Source: Coenobita brevimanus
Taxonomy: Eukaryota > Arthropoda > Malacostraca > Decapoda > Coenobitidae
Length of the DNA stretch: 64,000 nt
Assembly (NCBI GenBank): GCA_032717465.1
Contig: CM064697.1
Span: forward strand, 8,897,140-8,961,139
Reading direction: 5' to 3'
The notes beneath the pieces were generated by a model. It saw only the letters and a list, made by a program, of their open reading frames with translations. It searched no databases and was not told where the DNA came from. Shown piece after piece: positions 1 through 13,323 of this stretch. Both the position numbers and the translations under genes were made by a program. The number at the start of each line of letters is the position of its first letter. Position 1 is the stretch's first letter.

Positions 1-555
1 GAATCGTGAGGCCAGCGTGAGGGAAGGGTTTAAAGGAACGAAGCAAGATGGGAGGGGGAAAAAAAGAAATATGGAGAAGAGAATAAATTACAGATTAATC
101 TAGTACCCTGGAAAATGGGAGAGAGAAGGAAAGAATAAATAACAAAAGGAGAAAAAGTGTGGCAGAAAAAAGAAATACAAAAAAGGGGGGAAGGGGGAAC
201 GTGAAGGATATAAGGCAAGGAATAAGTCTGAAGGAAATGAATGAATGAATGAGAGATAACGTGACAGAAAGAAAAGACAATGAAGAGGGAAAAATTACAA
301 AATATGAGGAAGCGATGATGGAAATAGGAGGAAATAATAAAATGAGGCAAAGTAAAAGGAAAATGGGAGAAGGAAAAATTTCAGGAGGAGGAAGGTAGAG
401 GAAGTGGAGAAAAATGGGAGAGAGGAGAGAAGGAGGGAAAGAGGCAGGAGAAAACATGAGTCCTGGTAGTGGCTTGAGGGGGTTGCGGGGTTGCGGTGGG
501 CTGCTTGTGGTGGGAGAGGTGAATGAAGAGATGCGGAAGGAATGAAGAGGAAATA

Positions 556-599
<44 letters not shown>

Positions 600-843
600 A
601 ATACTTTCAGTTTTACATACCTAACTCTACGCATACATTATATTCGATAAGGACGAAAAAGAGAGTGAGATGAGACTAAATGAACAGGAACAATGGCGAA
701 GGAAAATGTACTAAATAAAAACACAAAAAAAATATAACAAGAAAAAAAAATGAGATAATAATAAGAAAATGAATAAAAGGAAAACGGAAATATGTGGGAG
801 GAGAATGTTGACGGGGAAAAAAAAACAGGCTAAACAGGAAATA

Positions 844-876
<33 letters not shown>

Positions 877-3433
877 AGGAGTGCCAGGGTACGCTTGGTT
901 CGTGACCAGAGGGGCGTGACACCTAACGCAGGGCCAAGGATACGCCACGGAGGAAGAAAGGAGGGAAGAGAGAGAGGGAGGGAAGGAGGAAAAAAGAAGG
1001 GAGGAGAGAGGGAGGAAACGAGGAAAGAGAAGGAAGGAGATAGCGAGAAAAGGAACAAAAAAGGGAGGAGAGAGGGAGAGAAGGAGGAAAAAAGGTATGA
1101 GAGAGATAGGGAAGGAGGAAGAAATGAAAGAGAAAAAAGAAGTGGGAGGGAAAAGCGACATGAGACAGGAGGAAAGAAGGAATATAGAAAAGAGAGGTGA
1201 AACAAGACGAGAATGAAAACAGAGAAAGGAAATTCGGAAGAAGAAAAAGAAAAGGGGGGGAGGGATCGGGAGGGAAGGTGGGAACAAAAATTGACGTTAA
1301 GGGAGGTAAATAAAAATGAAAAGAAAAAGAAAGGTAAGAAGTTGAACGAAGGAAAAAAAAGTAGACATGGGAGGGAATTTTATAAAAAGAGAAAGAAAGG
1401 AGATGGGAGTAAATGAGGAAAAGAAATGAGGAAAAAGAAGTGGAAGGGAGGACGGGTGTGAGTAGGGGCGATGAAGCAAGAGGGGAAGGGGTGGAGGAAG
1501 GTGAGGCAAGGTGGAGTAAGAGATGGCGGGGAGGGGAGGAGACAAGGGGTTAGGGAAAGTGTGAAAAAAATAAAGAAATAACGGGAAAAAGGATGCGATG
1601 GACTCAAGGCAATTGGGAAAATGCAGAGGAAGAGATAGCAGGTGGTGAATGATGAAGGGAGAGAGACGAGGCAGGGAGAGAAGGAGGAAGATGGGGTAGG
1701 GAAGGAAGGAGGGAGAAAAGATATGAAGGGAAGGAAGGAGGGAGAAGAGATATGTAGGGATGGAAGGAGGGAGAAAAGATAGGTCGGGATGGAAGAAGGG
1801 AGACAAGATGGGTATGGAGGGAAATTGATGAAGTGGAGAAGGAAGGAGGGAGATGATGCAGGGAGGGAAAGAAAGAGAGGGGATGGGGAAGAAAGGAGTG
1901 AGTTAAGCAGGACCAGACCAGAAAAAAAGAAGGAAAAATAAACAGAAAAACGATGAGTTGGGAGGAGGATAAAAGACAACAGGAAGAAAGAACGCTGAGG
2001 ACAAGAAACAGGAGGAGGGAGGGACAGCGGAAGGGAAACGGAGAGGAAATTACATGTGAAGAGGGGAGAAGTGAGCAGAGAAACATTAGAGATAAAAGAG
2101 AGAAAGAGGGGAAAAAGAGAAAACACACCCAAGGGGGAAGGAAAACTGACGCAACGAGAGGAAGAATGGGGGAAAGATAGAAATAAAAGTTCGAGACTGA
2201 AAGAGTGACTGACAAGAAAAAGGGGTGACATCGTATTGAGAGAGAGAGAGAGAGAGAGAACAAATAAGGACAAAGAAAAATGCGACAAAACTACATAAAA
2301 GAAGTTACAAAGACTCCACCAGAAAGGAAGATGACGAACATTGAAGGAAAATTAAATTGAAAAAGAGAAATGTTGCAAAGAAAAAAATGGAACATGGGGA
2401 AAAGAAAATATGATAAAACCCTATGGAAAGGCTGGAAAAAAAAAAGATACGCATGGAAGAATGGCAAATGTGATAAACAATGAAAGAAAATATACTGAAA
2501 GAGAAAAGGGAGAGGAAAAGGGAAGTAATATTCCTAAGGGACCTAAAGGGAGAGAAGAAGAAAAGGGAGTGGCCAAATGGGAAGATAAAGGAGGGAGAAT
2601 ATGGGGTGAGGGTCAGGAAGGGAGGGGGGGACGGGAGAGAAGTGAGGGGGAAGGAAGAGAGAGCGGGGGAGGTAGGGAGAGTGGCAGGAAAGGAGAAAGG
2701 GAGGCGAATATTTGGAGGACAGAGAACTCTCCCCATTTGCTGGACAAGGAGGAGTGGATGGTAGAAGAAGGGAGAAGGGAGATAAAGATGTAGAGGAAAC
2801 ATTAACATTGGCAGAAGAGATGAAAAGAGAGGAGAACAGAGGGGAGGAAAGCAGAAGACTGGAAAGGAATGAGAGGAAGGGAGGGGAAATGGAAGGAAAT
2901 GGAGGAAAAAAGAAGAAACGAGGAAGGGAGAGGAGGAAAGGGAATGAGGAAAGGACAAGAGGGACAAATGGAGAGGAGAGGAAAAAGTTTGGGGGGGGGG
3001 AAAGGAGGAGGGAAGCAAAAAGAAAGAGTGAACAGGGACCGAAAGAGAAGGTTATAGAAAAAGAGTGGAAGAGTGGGAAACGAAAAAAAAAAAAAGATAA
3101 ATGAATTGTAGAAGAAAAAAAGATGAATGAAAGGAATGGATTGAATGAAGAGAGAAAGAATAAACATAACTTGAGGAAAGACGAGGAAAGAATGGGAATG
3201 AAAAAAAAAATCGGACGGACTTAAAGTAAAAGGAAAGAAAAAATAGGGAAAGCAGTAAAAGGAAAGAAGGAAAAACAGGGGAGGGGAAGCGAAGGGAAAA
3301 TATGAAAGAATAACGGAGGGAAGGAGGGCGTGCGAGGGAGCAATACAGGAGGAGAAAAAAGGAAGAAAAAACAAGGAAAGGAGGAATACCACGACGAATG
3401 GAGGGTAAGGAAAAAGACGAGAAAGGAAAATGT

Positions 3434-3503
<70 letters not shown>

Positions 3504-3530
3504 CCCTGGTGATTCTTTCCCTCACTACCA
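1..3530. repeat. Purine-rich low-complexity block (GA-rich on + strand)
   Basis: About 3.5 kb in which the + strand is almost entirely A and G, as irregular mixtures such as ggagg, gaaag and aaaaag. It holds pure GA arrays at about 559-595, 849-875, 2238-2259 and 3439-3501. Open frames on both strands exist only because the purine strand lacks TAA/TGA-poor phases and the complement reads as Ser/Phe/Leu/Pro runs, so they are not genes. A short mixed stretch (about 880-950) interrupts the purines. No coding exon, RNA gene or transposon end was recognised. Confidence 0.85.
3439..3501. repeat. (GA)n microsatellite
   Basis: An uninterrupted GA array of about 31 units closes the upstream purine block. 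It is followed within 70 bp by a TC array, so the strand bias flips here. Confidence 0.95.
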
Positions 3531-3562
3531 CGTTGAGGGGAGAGGAACACGCTCCCTACTGA

Positions 3563-3568
<6 letters not shown>

Positions 3569-3604
<36 letters not shown>

Positions 3605-3820
3605 ACATTCTACTTTTCCTTTCCTTCTCCATGACTTCCCTCTTGTTAATCTTTTTTCTTCGTCTTCCTCTTCTTCCTCTTCTATCCTCCATTCCCTTCT
3701 ATTCTCATCTCTGTCTTTCCTCTTCTCTTCTTCACTCCTTTATTGCTTCCGCCCTTTGTTTCCTTCCCTTCTTCACGTTTTTCTTTCCGGGTACCAAAAT
3801 TTTCAGTCAGCAACATGAGC

Positions 3821-3856
<36 letters not shown>

Positions 3857-4100
3857 TGTGCTATCCTTTTCTCCTGCTCCTATGCACTATAGGATTAAGG
3901 GCGGACCACCTCGTAGGGACCGTAAGGTCTGTGTGGTCTGTGTATCTATGTAACTATGTAACTCTCTCTCTCTCATACTGTCCTTTCTTACCACTAAAGT
4001 ACTACTGACTTTCTTTTCTTAATCGTCTTCGTATTGACTTATGTATATTTCATCCCTCCATTTTCCTTCCCTTCGTCTCGTATTTTTCGATTAATGCTAT
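3569..4100. repeat. Pyrimidine-rich block with TC arrays
   Basis: The + strand turns C/T-rich here, with TC arrays at about 3569-3601 and 3820-3855 and irregular cttcct-type sequence between them. A short mixed segment (about 3885-3960) interrupts it. No gene seen. Confidence 0.8.
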
Positions 4101-4172
4101 ATCTATTTTTTTTTTTTCTTATTCCTGTACCTTGTAGCTGTTTGTGATTTGGCCACTGGATATTACTTTCTG

Positions 4173-4298
<126 letters not shown>

Positions 4299-4447
4299 GT
4301 AATCATTTCCTCTGCATTGTACACAAAGAAAAAATATATACAGTATGTACAGAAACTTCAGGTGCCGGAACACACATACATACATGCGTGTATGAATGCC
4401 ATACATGGAAAGTCAATCCTGTCCATATAAATCCAAAGCCTCAAAGC

Positions 4448-4448
<1 letters not shown>

Positions 4449-4511
<63 letters not shown>
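4449..4511. repeat. (AC)n microsatellite
   Basis: A perfect AC array of about 31 units, in opposite orientation to the TG array 150 bp upstream. The two could pair as a hairpin. Confidence 0.96.
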
Positions 4512-4513
<2 letters not shown>

Positions 4514-4545
4514 TACGTTACTTCTATACAAACACTATAATCTAT

Positions 4546-4624
4546 CCCTTCAGTACGGGGACGTGTTATGTTCTCAATACTTCAAGTCGATTTTGTTCAC
4601 TTTCGGTCCCTCGTACTGATGGGG
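4546..4624. mobile_element. Short piggyBac-like MITE copy (about 80 bp)
   Basis: It begins CCCTTCAGTACGGGGACG and ends CGTACTGATGGGG followed by TTA, so the two ends are imperfect inverted repeats. The middle carries the AGTCGATTTTGTTCA motif seen in other copies of this family. It is an internally deleted member of the TTAA-flanked family described at 26330 and 48824. The left TTAA is not intact. Confidence 0.55.
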
Positions 4625-5099
4625 TTATGACGACAACATTACAAAATCACTGAAATATACACCACTAAACTACACTTCCATAGTTTCACAGCACTGCATG
4701 ATGCTAGTGAAGTGTGGTCCTCTTCCTAACCCCGACAATTTGATGACGCCTGTGCTTTACCTATTATTTATTTATCTGTGAGCTCTTGTTTACTTCATAC
4801 CATTTAGGAGAGAGTTTTCAAGCAGGGGTAGTTAGTTACAGCCTTTATCAACCTCTTCAATACAATTCCCCCATAAGCTGAATTAAAGGAACTACTGAAA
4901 AGATAATAGACAAACAGCATCATCAAAGTGTACATTTAATCAATTTACCAGGATTATGTCTTTTTAATGCCTATTTTTGTTACTACCTGACTATTTTAAA
5001 GCCTATTATTTATACTACCAGACTATTATACGCAGATTAAGAGAGTCCCCCTATATACAAAGGGATTAGTTCAGTTTTTATCTAACTACTCCTGTGCAC

Positions 5100-5178
5100 A
5101 AAATTCTTCCAAGCTTAGTAAAATCGTCAGTAGCTTACAAATATAAATAAAATAAAAAGGTGTCATCGCAGTGTAGGG
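5100..5178. mobile_element. Right end of a piggyBac-like MITE
   Basis: The segment running from AAATCGTCAG through AATAAAATA to GTCATCGCAGTGTAGGG, followed by TTAA at 5179-5182, closely matches the right half of the copy ending at 26537. The left end is unclear and may lie near 4850. The surrounding 4630-5275 is AT-rich sequence with no recognised gene. Confidence 0.6.
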
Positions 5179-5275
5179 TTAAAATGCTGGTTTGAGTTTG
5201 TGTGACTGCATGAGTTTTCCATTTTTTCTTTATTTACATTTTTTATTAAGTGTTCCTATTGGTTTTTGGTTTTAT

Positions 5276-5541
5276 CTGTGTGCCTGTTTTTTTTTTTTCT
5301 GTGTGGAATTTTTTTTCTCTGATACAGTTACTCTCTAATAATTTTTTAGCTGTGTGTCTGTTGGTTTGTACTTTTTTTTCTTCGTTTTTCTGTGTGGAAT
5401 TTTTATCTCTGTTTGATAAAGCTACCCTCTTTCGTTTTTTGGCTGTGTGTCTGTTTGTTTGTATTTTTTTTATTTATTTATTTTTCTGTGTGGAATTTTT
5501 ATCTCTGTTTCATATAGTTACTCTCTCATTTTCATTCTCTA
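5276..5541. repeat. Three-copy tandem repeat, 74-98 bp units
   Basis: Three units begin at 5276, 5350 and 5443. Each starts CTGTGTGYCTGTT, continues through a T-run to CTGTGTGGAATTTT and ATCTCTG, and ends with GTTACTCTCT or a variant. Unit length varies with the T-runs. Confidence 0.8.
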
Positions 5542-5639
5542 AGTTTTCCCGTACGTGCGACTGGCTTCACAAGGTCAGTGAAACTCGGTAAAGTATGGAA
5601 ATCAAAGCTTATTATGCCAAGTCTTAGGAAATTTCACAT

Positions 5640-5641
<2 letters not shown>

Positions 5642-5711
<70 letters not shown>
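5642..5711. repeat. (TC)n microsatellite, 70 bp
   Basis: A perfect TC array of about 35 units. Confidence 0.97.
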
Positions 5712-5714
<3 letters not shown>

Positions 5715-5833
5715 ATTACCGCTGGATCACCTCCCAGGGTCTATAATTTATGTGTGATATCTATGCAACCGAATGAAGTTCTTATCTGAATTACCATAAC
5801 GTCTCCTCCGCACACACTAAACTATCTCCACTT

Positions 5834-6070
<237 letters not shown>

Positions 6071-6099
6071 CATAAACTCTCCGACATTAGCGCTCACTG

Positions 6100-6253
6100 A
6101 TGCACCAAAACTCACTCTTGTACACTAGCACTCACACACCAGCACTCTCTCTCTCTCACACCAGCACTCATTCTCACACACTTGCACTCAATTTCACATA
6201 CCAGCACTCACTCTCACACACCAGCACTCTCTCTCACACACTAGCACTCACTC
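6100..6253. repeat. Degenerate minisatellite, unit about 22 bp
   Basis: Repeated CACACCAGCACTCACTCT-type units with CTAGCACTCA variants. It looks derived from the neighbouring CA/TC arrays. Confidence 0.75.
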
Positions 6254-6348
6254 TGATGTACTGTAATTAAGTCATTTTGCGAGTAGGTCAAGGAGGTTCG
6301 CGTTTCTAAGACAACCGCTTCAGTGACAGCTAACAGTAGGATGAGTTG

Positions 6349-6349
<1 letters not shown>

Positions 6350-6408
<59 letters not shown>
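6350..6408. repeat. (TG)n microsatellite
   Basis: A perfect TG array of about 29 units. It is followed from about 6440 to 6760 by a purine-rich stretch with no recognised gene. Confidence 0.96.
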
Positions 6409-6410
<2 letters not shown>

Positions 6411-6796
6411 ACTATGATGCATGATGACAGCTGCAGGCATTTCCCAAGGAGGCGTAGGAGACGAGAAGACAGAGGGAGGAGGGGAAGAGACAATGAAGGA
6501 GGGAGACGAGGAGAGGAATGAAGGAGAAGAAAGATGATAGGGAAAGACAAGAAGAGGGAATTAAGGAGTAAAAATTGAGACGAGAAAAGACATGACATGA
6601 GATATAAATAGAAAGACAGAAGAATAAGGAAGCGTAAGGGAAGAAAAAGAAAAGATGGCAGGTGACGGAGGAGGAAAGGGATGGAGGAAGTAAAACAAAA
6701 GTGTGGTTGAGGGGGAGATGAGGGAATGAGGAAAGATAGAGATATGAATGTCAATTATTAGGTGCAATTATCCTAAATTACACAAGAAAAGCAAAC

Positions 6797-6827
6797 TCTC
6801 TCTCTCTCTCTCCCTCCCTCCCTCCCT

Positions 6828-6872
<45 letters not shown>
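6797..6872. repeat. (TC)n with internal (CCCT)n
   Basis: A TC array interrupted by about six CCCT units. The following 6873-7290 is mixed sequence with nothing recognised. Confidence 0.93.
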
Positions 6873-6875
<3 letters not shown>

Positions 6876-7290
6876 CTGACATCACTGCCTACCCTGCCAG
6901 CCTCTCCGCAAGTGAGTGACTGGCTCCTCACATAAGGCTGTCAATATAAGTGTAAGAGGAGAGGCAGAGATCAAGCGGTATTTACACTACTCTGATGTCA
7001 TGGTCTTGCGTCACATGCCTTGATGAAGGAGGTGGGGGAGGAATCACTCTTCTAACCCTAACAACTCCTTCTTCCACATCTACGCTACAGCTGATATTTA
7101 GTTTTATTGGTGCTAGCTATCTTTATAATCGCTAACATAATACTTCATCAACATGGCTGGTGAATTTTGTACACAACGAAAGAAAAAATGGACTAAAGTG
7201 AGGGGTCTCTGTCTTCCTCTGTATAAGTGAGTGAGGACTGTGATCTCGTGTGTTTAACAAGCTCCAAAGCATATCATCGTTGTACACTTT

Positions 7291-7295
<5 letters not shown>

Positions 7296-7333
<38 letters not shown>

Positions 7334-7580
7334 AAGTTAGAAAAAAAAATGAGACAAATGAACACGAAATACGGAAAAACAAGAAAACAACGATGCACAA
7401 AAAAAAAGAAAAAAAAGAAAAAAACTGGTAAACTGAACAAAGGAGAAAAAAAAAAATTACTAAGGAGACGAAAAAAATACAAACTAGAAAAAATATTAAA
7501 CCCAAAAGGCAATATCAAAAAAGGAAAAAAAAAATAGAGAAAATAAGAGAAGAACAGAGAGAAAAAAAAAGAAAGGATCG
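7296..7580. repeat. (GA)n array and A-rich purine stretch
   Basis: A GA array at about 7296-7330 followed by about 250 bp of A-rich low-complexity sequence with repeated gaaaaaa motifs. The lysine-rich open frame here is an artefact of composition. Confidence 0.85.
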
Positions 7581-7679
7581 AGCTGGCCAGATGGAGCGAG
7601 AAACATCAGGTCCCTTCGCTCAGTTTCCCCTAAGTTTCAGAATCGTACCCTACATGGAGCGACAGCAGTCCGTCTTTCC

Positions 7680-8400
7680 ATCATCTTTTTCCTTTTTTTC
7701 TTTTTTTAGGGGATGGAGGGACGCTCGCGGTCTCAATATACCTTCTTCCTCCTCCTCCTCCTCCTCCCCCCTTCAGCTTCACTTTCCTTATCTGACCTGA
7801 CGATATTTCTTTTTGCTTACCTTATTTCGTTCTTTTTCCTTTCATTTTTTTTTTTTTTTCAGATGTGCTCGTGCTTCCAGGATACTTTTCTGCATATCCA
7901 CACATTTCCTTGCTTCTCTTCCTCACCCTCTCCTCCTTTGTTCGCCAGCTTCTCCGTCCCCTTTCCTTCCCTCTACCACTCCTCCCAGCTTTCTTCTTCA
8001 TACTCACTCTCCTCCTTCCCCGTATCTCCCGTTCCTTCCTTCACCCTTCTTCTGATCCAATAATCAATTTCAACTAGGATTTTATTTATCTATTTATTCA
8101 ATATATTTATTTTTTTGGAGGAAGAAAAGGGGATGACGCTCGTGGTTCCAATACAGAGCCAACCTTCTTTCCCCTTCCCATCTCCACTCCCCTCATACCT
8201 CCCTCCCTTATTGTCCCCAGCTCCCTTTCACCTCAGTTCCCTCCCTCTCCCCGTTTTCTTTCTCCATACTCTCGTCACTGATCTTCCTCTCCTTTCCTCC
8301 TGTCTATCTTCCTCTCCCTTCCTCCTCCCCATCCTCCTCACCATCCTCCTCCCCACCCCGCCCAAGTCCTCCCTTCCATCATATGACCTTCTTCCGATCG
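7680..8400. repeat. Pyrimidine-rich block
   Basis: C/T-rich low-complexity sequence with a short CTC trinucleotide run at about 7745-7770. A break near 8060-8150 contains ATTTATTTATT and a few mixed bases. No gene recognised. Confidence 0.8.
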
Positions 8401-8508
8401 AGTAACCTTTGATGCGAGTTATCATGGACTTGTTCTCTGCCTCTGCTTTTTTTTGCCTCTGCATTCAATCCCGCACTTTCCTTTTCGTAATCATATGACC
8501 TTCAGTTC

Positions 8509-8662
<154 letters not shown>

Positions 8663-8839
8663 ATCCATATTCTAATAATCGGATACGTCTCTTCTAATCC
8701 AGAGAAATCCAGGCTCTTGTCTTTTGAACACTAACTTTTAATCTCTTGAATATACCAATCATTTGGTCATTATTTCTCCTCCATGACCTAAGCTTGATCC
8801 ACTCACTGAACTCTACTCCAGACATTGATGCTTACTGTA

Positions 8840-9430
8840 CCTCCGCCAAGGAGGTTATGTTTTTGCCGGCGTTTATTTGTTAGTTTGTTTGTCTGTGTTT
8901 GTCTGTCTGTTAGCAGGATTACTCAAAAACTTACGAACGGATTTTTCTGAAATTTTGTGGAAGGGTGGGCCACGGGCCAAGGAAGAAATGGTTAAATTTG
9001 GGAGCAAATCCGGAATATCACACACAATATCTCTAAAAGTTCTCAATGAATTTCAGTGAAATTTTCTGGAAAGGTGGGTCACGGACCAAGAAAGAAATGA
9101 TTAAATGTTGGGGAGGATCTCTATCCTATATCCATGAATCTGTTAGCAGGACTGCCCAAAGTGTTATGAACGGATTTTGCTGAAATTCTGTGGAAGGGTG
9201 GGCCATGGACCAAGGAGGAAATTATGAAATTTGGGAGCGGATCCGGATCCGGAACCAGAGTATCCCTTACATTATCTCCAAAAGTTCTCAATGAATTTCA
9301 ATGAAATTTTATGGAAAAGTGGGCCATGGACCAAGAAAGAGTTTACTAAATTTGGAGGCGGATCCGAATCCGAATCCGGATCCTTTTTAATGACAATGGC
9401 ATTGGCAGAGGTATGTGCTCTCTCCGTGCT
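8840..9430 (+). mobile_element. Dispersed repeat with four internal ~115-bp units
   Basis: It opens with CCTCCGCCAAGGAGG, then GTTTGT/CTGTCTGT runs and GTTAGCAGGATTACTCAAAA. It closes with GGCATTGGCAGAGGT. Four internal units start near 8940, 9055, 9172 and 9298; each carries GAAATTTTGTGGAAGGGTGG, GGACCAAGGAAGAAAT and GGATCCGGA-like motifs. From general knowledge, repeats of this type occur in many invertebrate genomes, but I cannot name the family. No transposase is encoded. Related shorter copies lie at about 33428, 34229 and 54966. Confidence 0.75.
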
Positions 9431-9460
9431 CAAACAAGGATATCATTCCCCCCGAGTCAG

Positions 9461-9466
<6 letters not shown>

Positions 9467-9553
<87 letters not shown>
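9467..9553. repeat. (TC)n/(AC)n compound microsatellite
   Basis: A TC array passes directly into an AC array of about 25 units. Confidence 0.96.
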
Positions 9554-9554
<1 letters not shown>

Positions 9555-9589
9555 TCCTACATAATCCCCTTTATCACTGTGCATCCATA

Positions 9590-10967
9590 ACCAAACCTAC
9601 ACTCAGATTCAAGACTACACTACGACAATTTTACACCCAAATCCCATACACCTCACTATTTCTGCTTGACCTTAACGCCACTCACCTCCCTGCCCATTCA
9701 CACCCTTATCCTCTAATATCTCTTCTACCTCTTCACAATCCTCACATCCACAGACACTCTTTCATCTTCTGTCCCTTGATCCAACCACCTCCTTACACCC
9801 AAAACATAATTCCACCCACCTTCCAACCCAATACTCCCCCAGCTCCATTCCTTATTTCTTCCTTTACAAACCTCCCTGTTTCCTCAACTCAATTCCTTAC
9901 TCCCAACCCCTTCCTCTCACTAACCCACCTGCCTTCTCATTAGCTCTTTGTCTCACTCTCTGCCCTCTTGATCCCAAACCCACCCACCCTCTTACCCCCT
10001 CACTCCTTCTCCCACATCTCTACTACTTCATCTGGTATTCTCAGCAGCTATTTCCTCACCTCACCCAAATCCTTACTCCCTATCACCGTCCCCCATTCCC
10101 TGACCCCTGACCTCTTTACCGATACCTAACTACATCCTGCCCTTTTGATCCTAACCCCACCCAGTCTCCAACTCCCTACTTTCTTGCACTTACTCAACCT
10201 TTGCTTTCCATTCCCACTCACCAAACGCACACTACCCCCAACCCCTCCAGTCCACCTTCACACTCAACCATTTCTCGCTTCATGCTCCCAACTACCCTTC
10301 CGTTCTGCTCTCCACTCCCTCACACCCAATATCACACCGTCTTATACACTCTCACTCTGCTCCCTACTCCCTTACACCATTCCGTTCTCCCCAGTTCTTC
10401 CATCCCTCTGCTCCCTGACCCTATGTTCTCTGACGCCTTTCCTTGTGACCATCGTGCTATCCTCCTGAGTGATGACAGCAAGCGCTCTTTCTTTGTCAAA
10501 CGCGCTCTGTATCTTGTCGTCTTCCTTTATCAGATATCCTCCCTCTTACATCAAACCCTATTTCTTTATCACATGTCCTCCCTCTTACACAGAACACTAT
10601 TTCACACTACCTCTCAGGTCAAATACTATCTACTCACTTTGTCTTACTGCAACTGTCTTGCCTTCGTTTTTTAAAGTACGTGCTCTTTCATACACACAAC
10701 ATTATCTCACATTGTCTTAATTATTTCTTATTTCATAGGCTCGCTGTCCTGCTATCTTCCTTCAACAGATGTGCTTCCTCTTCCATAAAACTCTCGAACA
10801 TTTTTTTCTCTCTGATTTCACACATTCTTTCACTTACTTTTTGTCTTAACACACATTCTCAAACTCTTATTATTATTATTACACATTATCTCACATCTTA
10901 TCTCACATCCTCACATCCTCAACCGCTTTTTCCTTTCTCATTTCTACGCAGTCCCTATACTCGTAGT

Positions 10968-11015
<48 letters not shown>

Positions 11016-11930
11016 TTCCACCTCCTTATCCCCTTGCATAATCATACGTTAATGTTTTATTTCTCTCTCCTTTTTTATTGTCATTTTCAAAACATTATTC
11101 CGAAATCAGGTTCTGCATATCTGTTCTTCCTTTCTTCCTTATTTCTCTATTTTCGCTATCAGTAAACATGTATTTTTCACTCCTCTGTTCTTATTTATCC
11201 TCTGGTTGCCTTATCACAATTCAGATTACATTCTTTTTATGCACACCCATCTTCCCCCTTTTTTTTTTTTTTTCCATATTCATTTCACTCACAAGCACCG
11301 CAATTTTTACCTCAGCATAGGAACTTCCCAATTTCTGCTCTCCCATGCCTGTCTCTTCCTCATATTTCCCGCCATCTCTCCCTCTTTTACCTCTCTGCCT
11401 CTCATTCCACCCTCTGTCTTTCTCATATTCCTCACATCACACTCATTTTTCCTCCTTTCTTTTTCCCTTTTCTCTTGAATTTCTTTGTCATGCATTTTCC
11501 ATATATTCTTCTTTTGTTGCTATTTTTTTTATTATCCCATAGTTTTCATCTCACTTTCCAATTTCTTCCTCATTTCCTGCCTCCTACATTTCTTTATTCA
11601 ATACTATACAGCTTCCTTTGTCTTCGTCTTCTTTTACTTATCATTCATTATTTCTAGTCAGTTTCCGTCTCACAGTTCTTTTTTTTTTTTTTCATTCTTC
11701 TTAGTCTCCACATTTTCCTATAGTATTCCTCGGGAATCTTCCTTCCATTCTTCCTCTTCTCCTTCTTCTTCTTCTTCTTCTTCTCTTGCTTCTTCTTCTT
11801 CTCTTGCTTCTTCTTCTTCTGCTTCTTCTTCTTCTCCATATCATTTATAATCGTGATCCTCGCCTGTGTGCACCTTCCTTTTATTTTTCTTCCTCTTTCC
11901 TTATCATTTATAATAGTGACCCTCACCAGT
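9590..11930. repeat. Long pyrimidine-rich (C/T, some A) region
   Basis: About 2.3 kb in which G is scarce on the + strand. It contains a TC array (about 10974-11012) and a TTC/CTT array (about 11755-11835). A 38-bp near-duplication at about 10529-10605 shares TCCTCCCTCTTACA. Pro/Ser/Thr/Leu-rich open frames here have no recognisable domain and I do not call them genes. Confidence 0.8.
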
Positions 11931-11949
11931 CTTCCGTCTAGCTTCCTAA

Positions 11950-12640
11950 TGCTCCTTGGAGAGAAAAGGAGAGGAAAAAGGCCCGCACTAAAGTAGGGGG
12001 ATAAGGAGACAGGGGGGACTTCTCCAATATTCCCCGATTCTGTTCCTTATAAGCCCATAAAGAGAAGACTGAGGGAAATACTAGAGAGGGAGGGAGAAGG
12101 GAGAGAAGAGGATGGAGAGAAGGGTGACGACGGAGAGGAGGATAGAGAATGGAGGGGACGGGGAAAGGGGGAAACAGAGAAAGGGAGGGGGAGTGTGGGC
12201 AAGAGGATGAGAGGAGGACTGGAGAAGAGGCAAGAGAAAGCAGGAGGTAGAGGGATGAGGAAAAGTGGAGTTGGGGTTGGGACAGAGAATAGAGGAAGGG
12301 AGTGGAGGTTTGAGATGAATGGTTAGAGTGAAGGAGTACAGGAAGAAGACCGAAGAGTTAGGGAAGGAGGCAAAGAAAGACGGGAAGAGGAGGTGGAGGA
12401 GGGAGGGTCGAGGGGAGAGTAGATGAAGGACAGAAGAAGAGGGAAAGGGGAGAGTGAGGGGAAAGAGGACAAAGAAAGAGGAAGGTGACTAAGACTGGGG
12501 AGGGGGTTTAGCTGATGGAGAGATGGGTGTGAGAGGACAGGAAGGGGGGGAGGAGGGGTTAAAGGAAGGAGTGGAGGAAAGAGGGATGGCAGGGCTGATA
12601 TGAGAAGACAGGGAAAGGGGGGAAGGAGGGCAGAAAGGTC
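11950..12640. repeat. Purine-rich block
   Basis: The + strand switches to G/A-rich low complexity (ggagagg, aagggg). It directly follows the pyrimidine block, so the pair is an inverted-composition boundary near 11940. No gene seen. Confidence 0.82.
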
Positions 12641-12659
12641 GCTATATTAGATTATATAA

Positions 12660-13070
12660 ATTCCACTAGACTTGCCTTTTATTAATACATTTACATACTT
12701 GCTCGCTCCCCTCCTGATGAGTTCCCGGTGCGTGCTGGCTCGTGGGACGGCCTCGGGCAACATAGGCAGCCGTTTTATCTTTTATGTTCCCTTTGACATA
12801 TTGTTCTATTTTCTTGATATTTTCTTTCTACTCTCTTTAAAAAAAAACCCTACAAGGCATGACACGGTGTTCATTTTATCATCCTTGTTCTCTAAATTGA
12901 TAAGATGTTCATTATTCTGTTGGGCTCAGTTTATGTTCCAGTCTCTCTGCTTTTTCTTGATAAGCAAATCCATCATGTGGTATGGTAGATGGTATTCATG
13001 TTGGTCGTCTTCGCTTTTTAACACTACTGATGATAAAACAGACATGTTACTGCGTTTTGGCCTCTGTTTG
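12660..13070. other. Mixed-composition interval, no gene recognised
   Basis: Ordinary complex sequence. A + strand frame stays open for about 140 codons, but it has no domain I recognise and runs into a TAT trinucleotide array, so I do not call it a gene. Confidence 0.5.
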
Positions 13071-13074
13071 ACGT

Positions 13075-13209
13075 ATTGTTATTATTATTATTATTATTAG
13101 TAGTATTATTATTTTTAGTTACTTCTTTACTACTACTACTTCTACTATTACTACTACTACCATCACAACCACGACCACCACCAATACTGCTACTACTACT
13201 ACAACTTCA

Positions 13210-13240
<31 letters not shown>

Positions 13241-13290
13241 TTATCATTATTATCATCATCATTATTTTTATTATTATCATTATCTGGTAG
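13075..13290. repeat. Imperfect trinucleotide array (ATT / ACT / ATC)
   Basis: Runs of TTA, CTA and ATC units with occasional CCA interruptions span about 215 bp. Confidence 0.9.
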
Positions 13291-13323
13291 GTGGTGGCGA
13301 CCATCATCCACTCACTTGATGTA

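Noticed and set aside
95..3550. Many long open frames (up to about 300 codons) on the minus strand, rich in Ser, Leu, Phe and Pro
   Set aside because: They translate polypyrimidine sequence with few stop codons; several overlapping frames are open at once and none shows a domain or complex residue pattern.
12672..13100. A 143-codon + strand frame in mixed sequence
   Set aside because: No recognised domain, hydrophobic Phe/Leu-rich composition expected from T-rich DNA, and it ends inside a TAT trinucleotide array.
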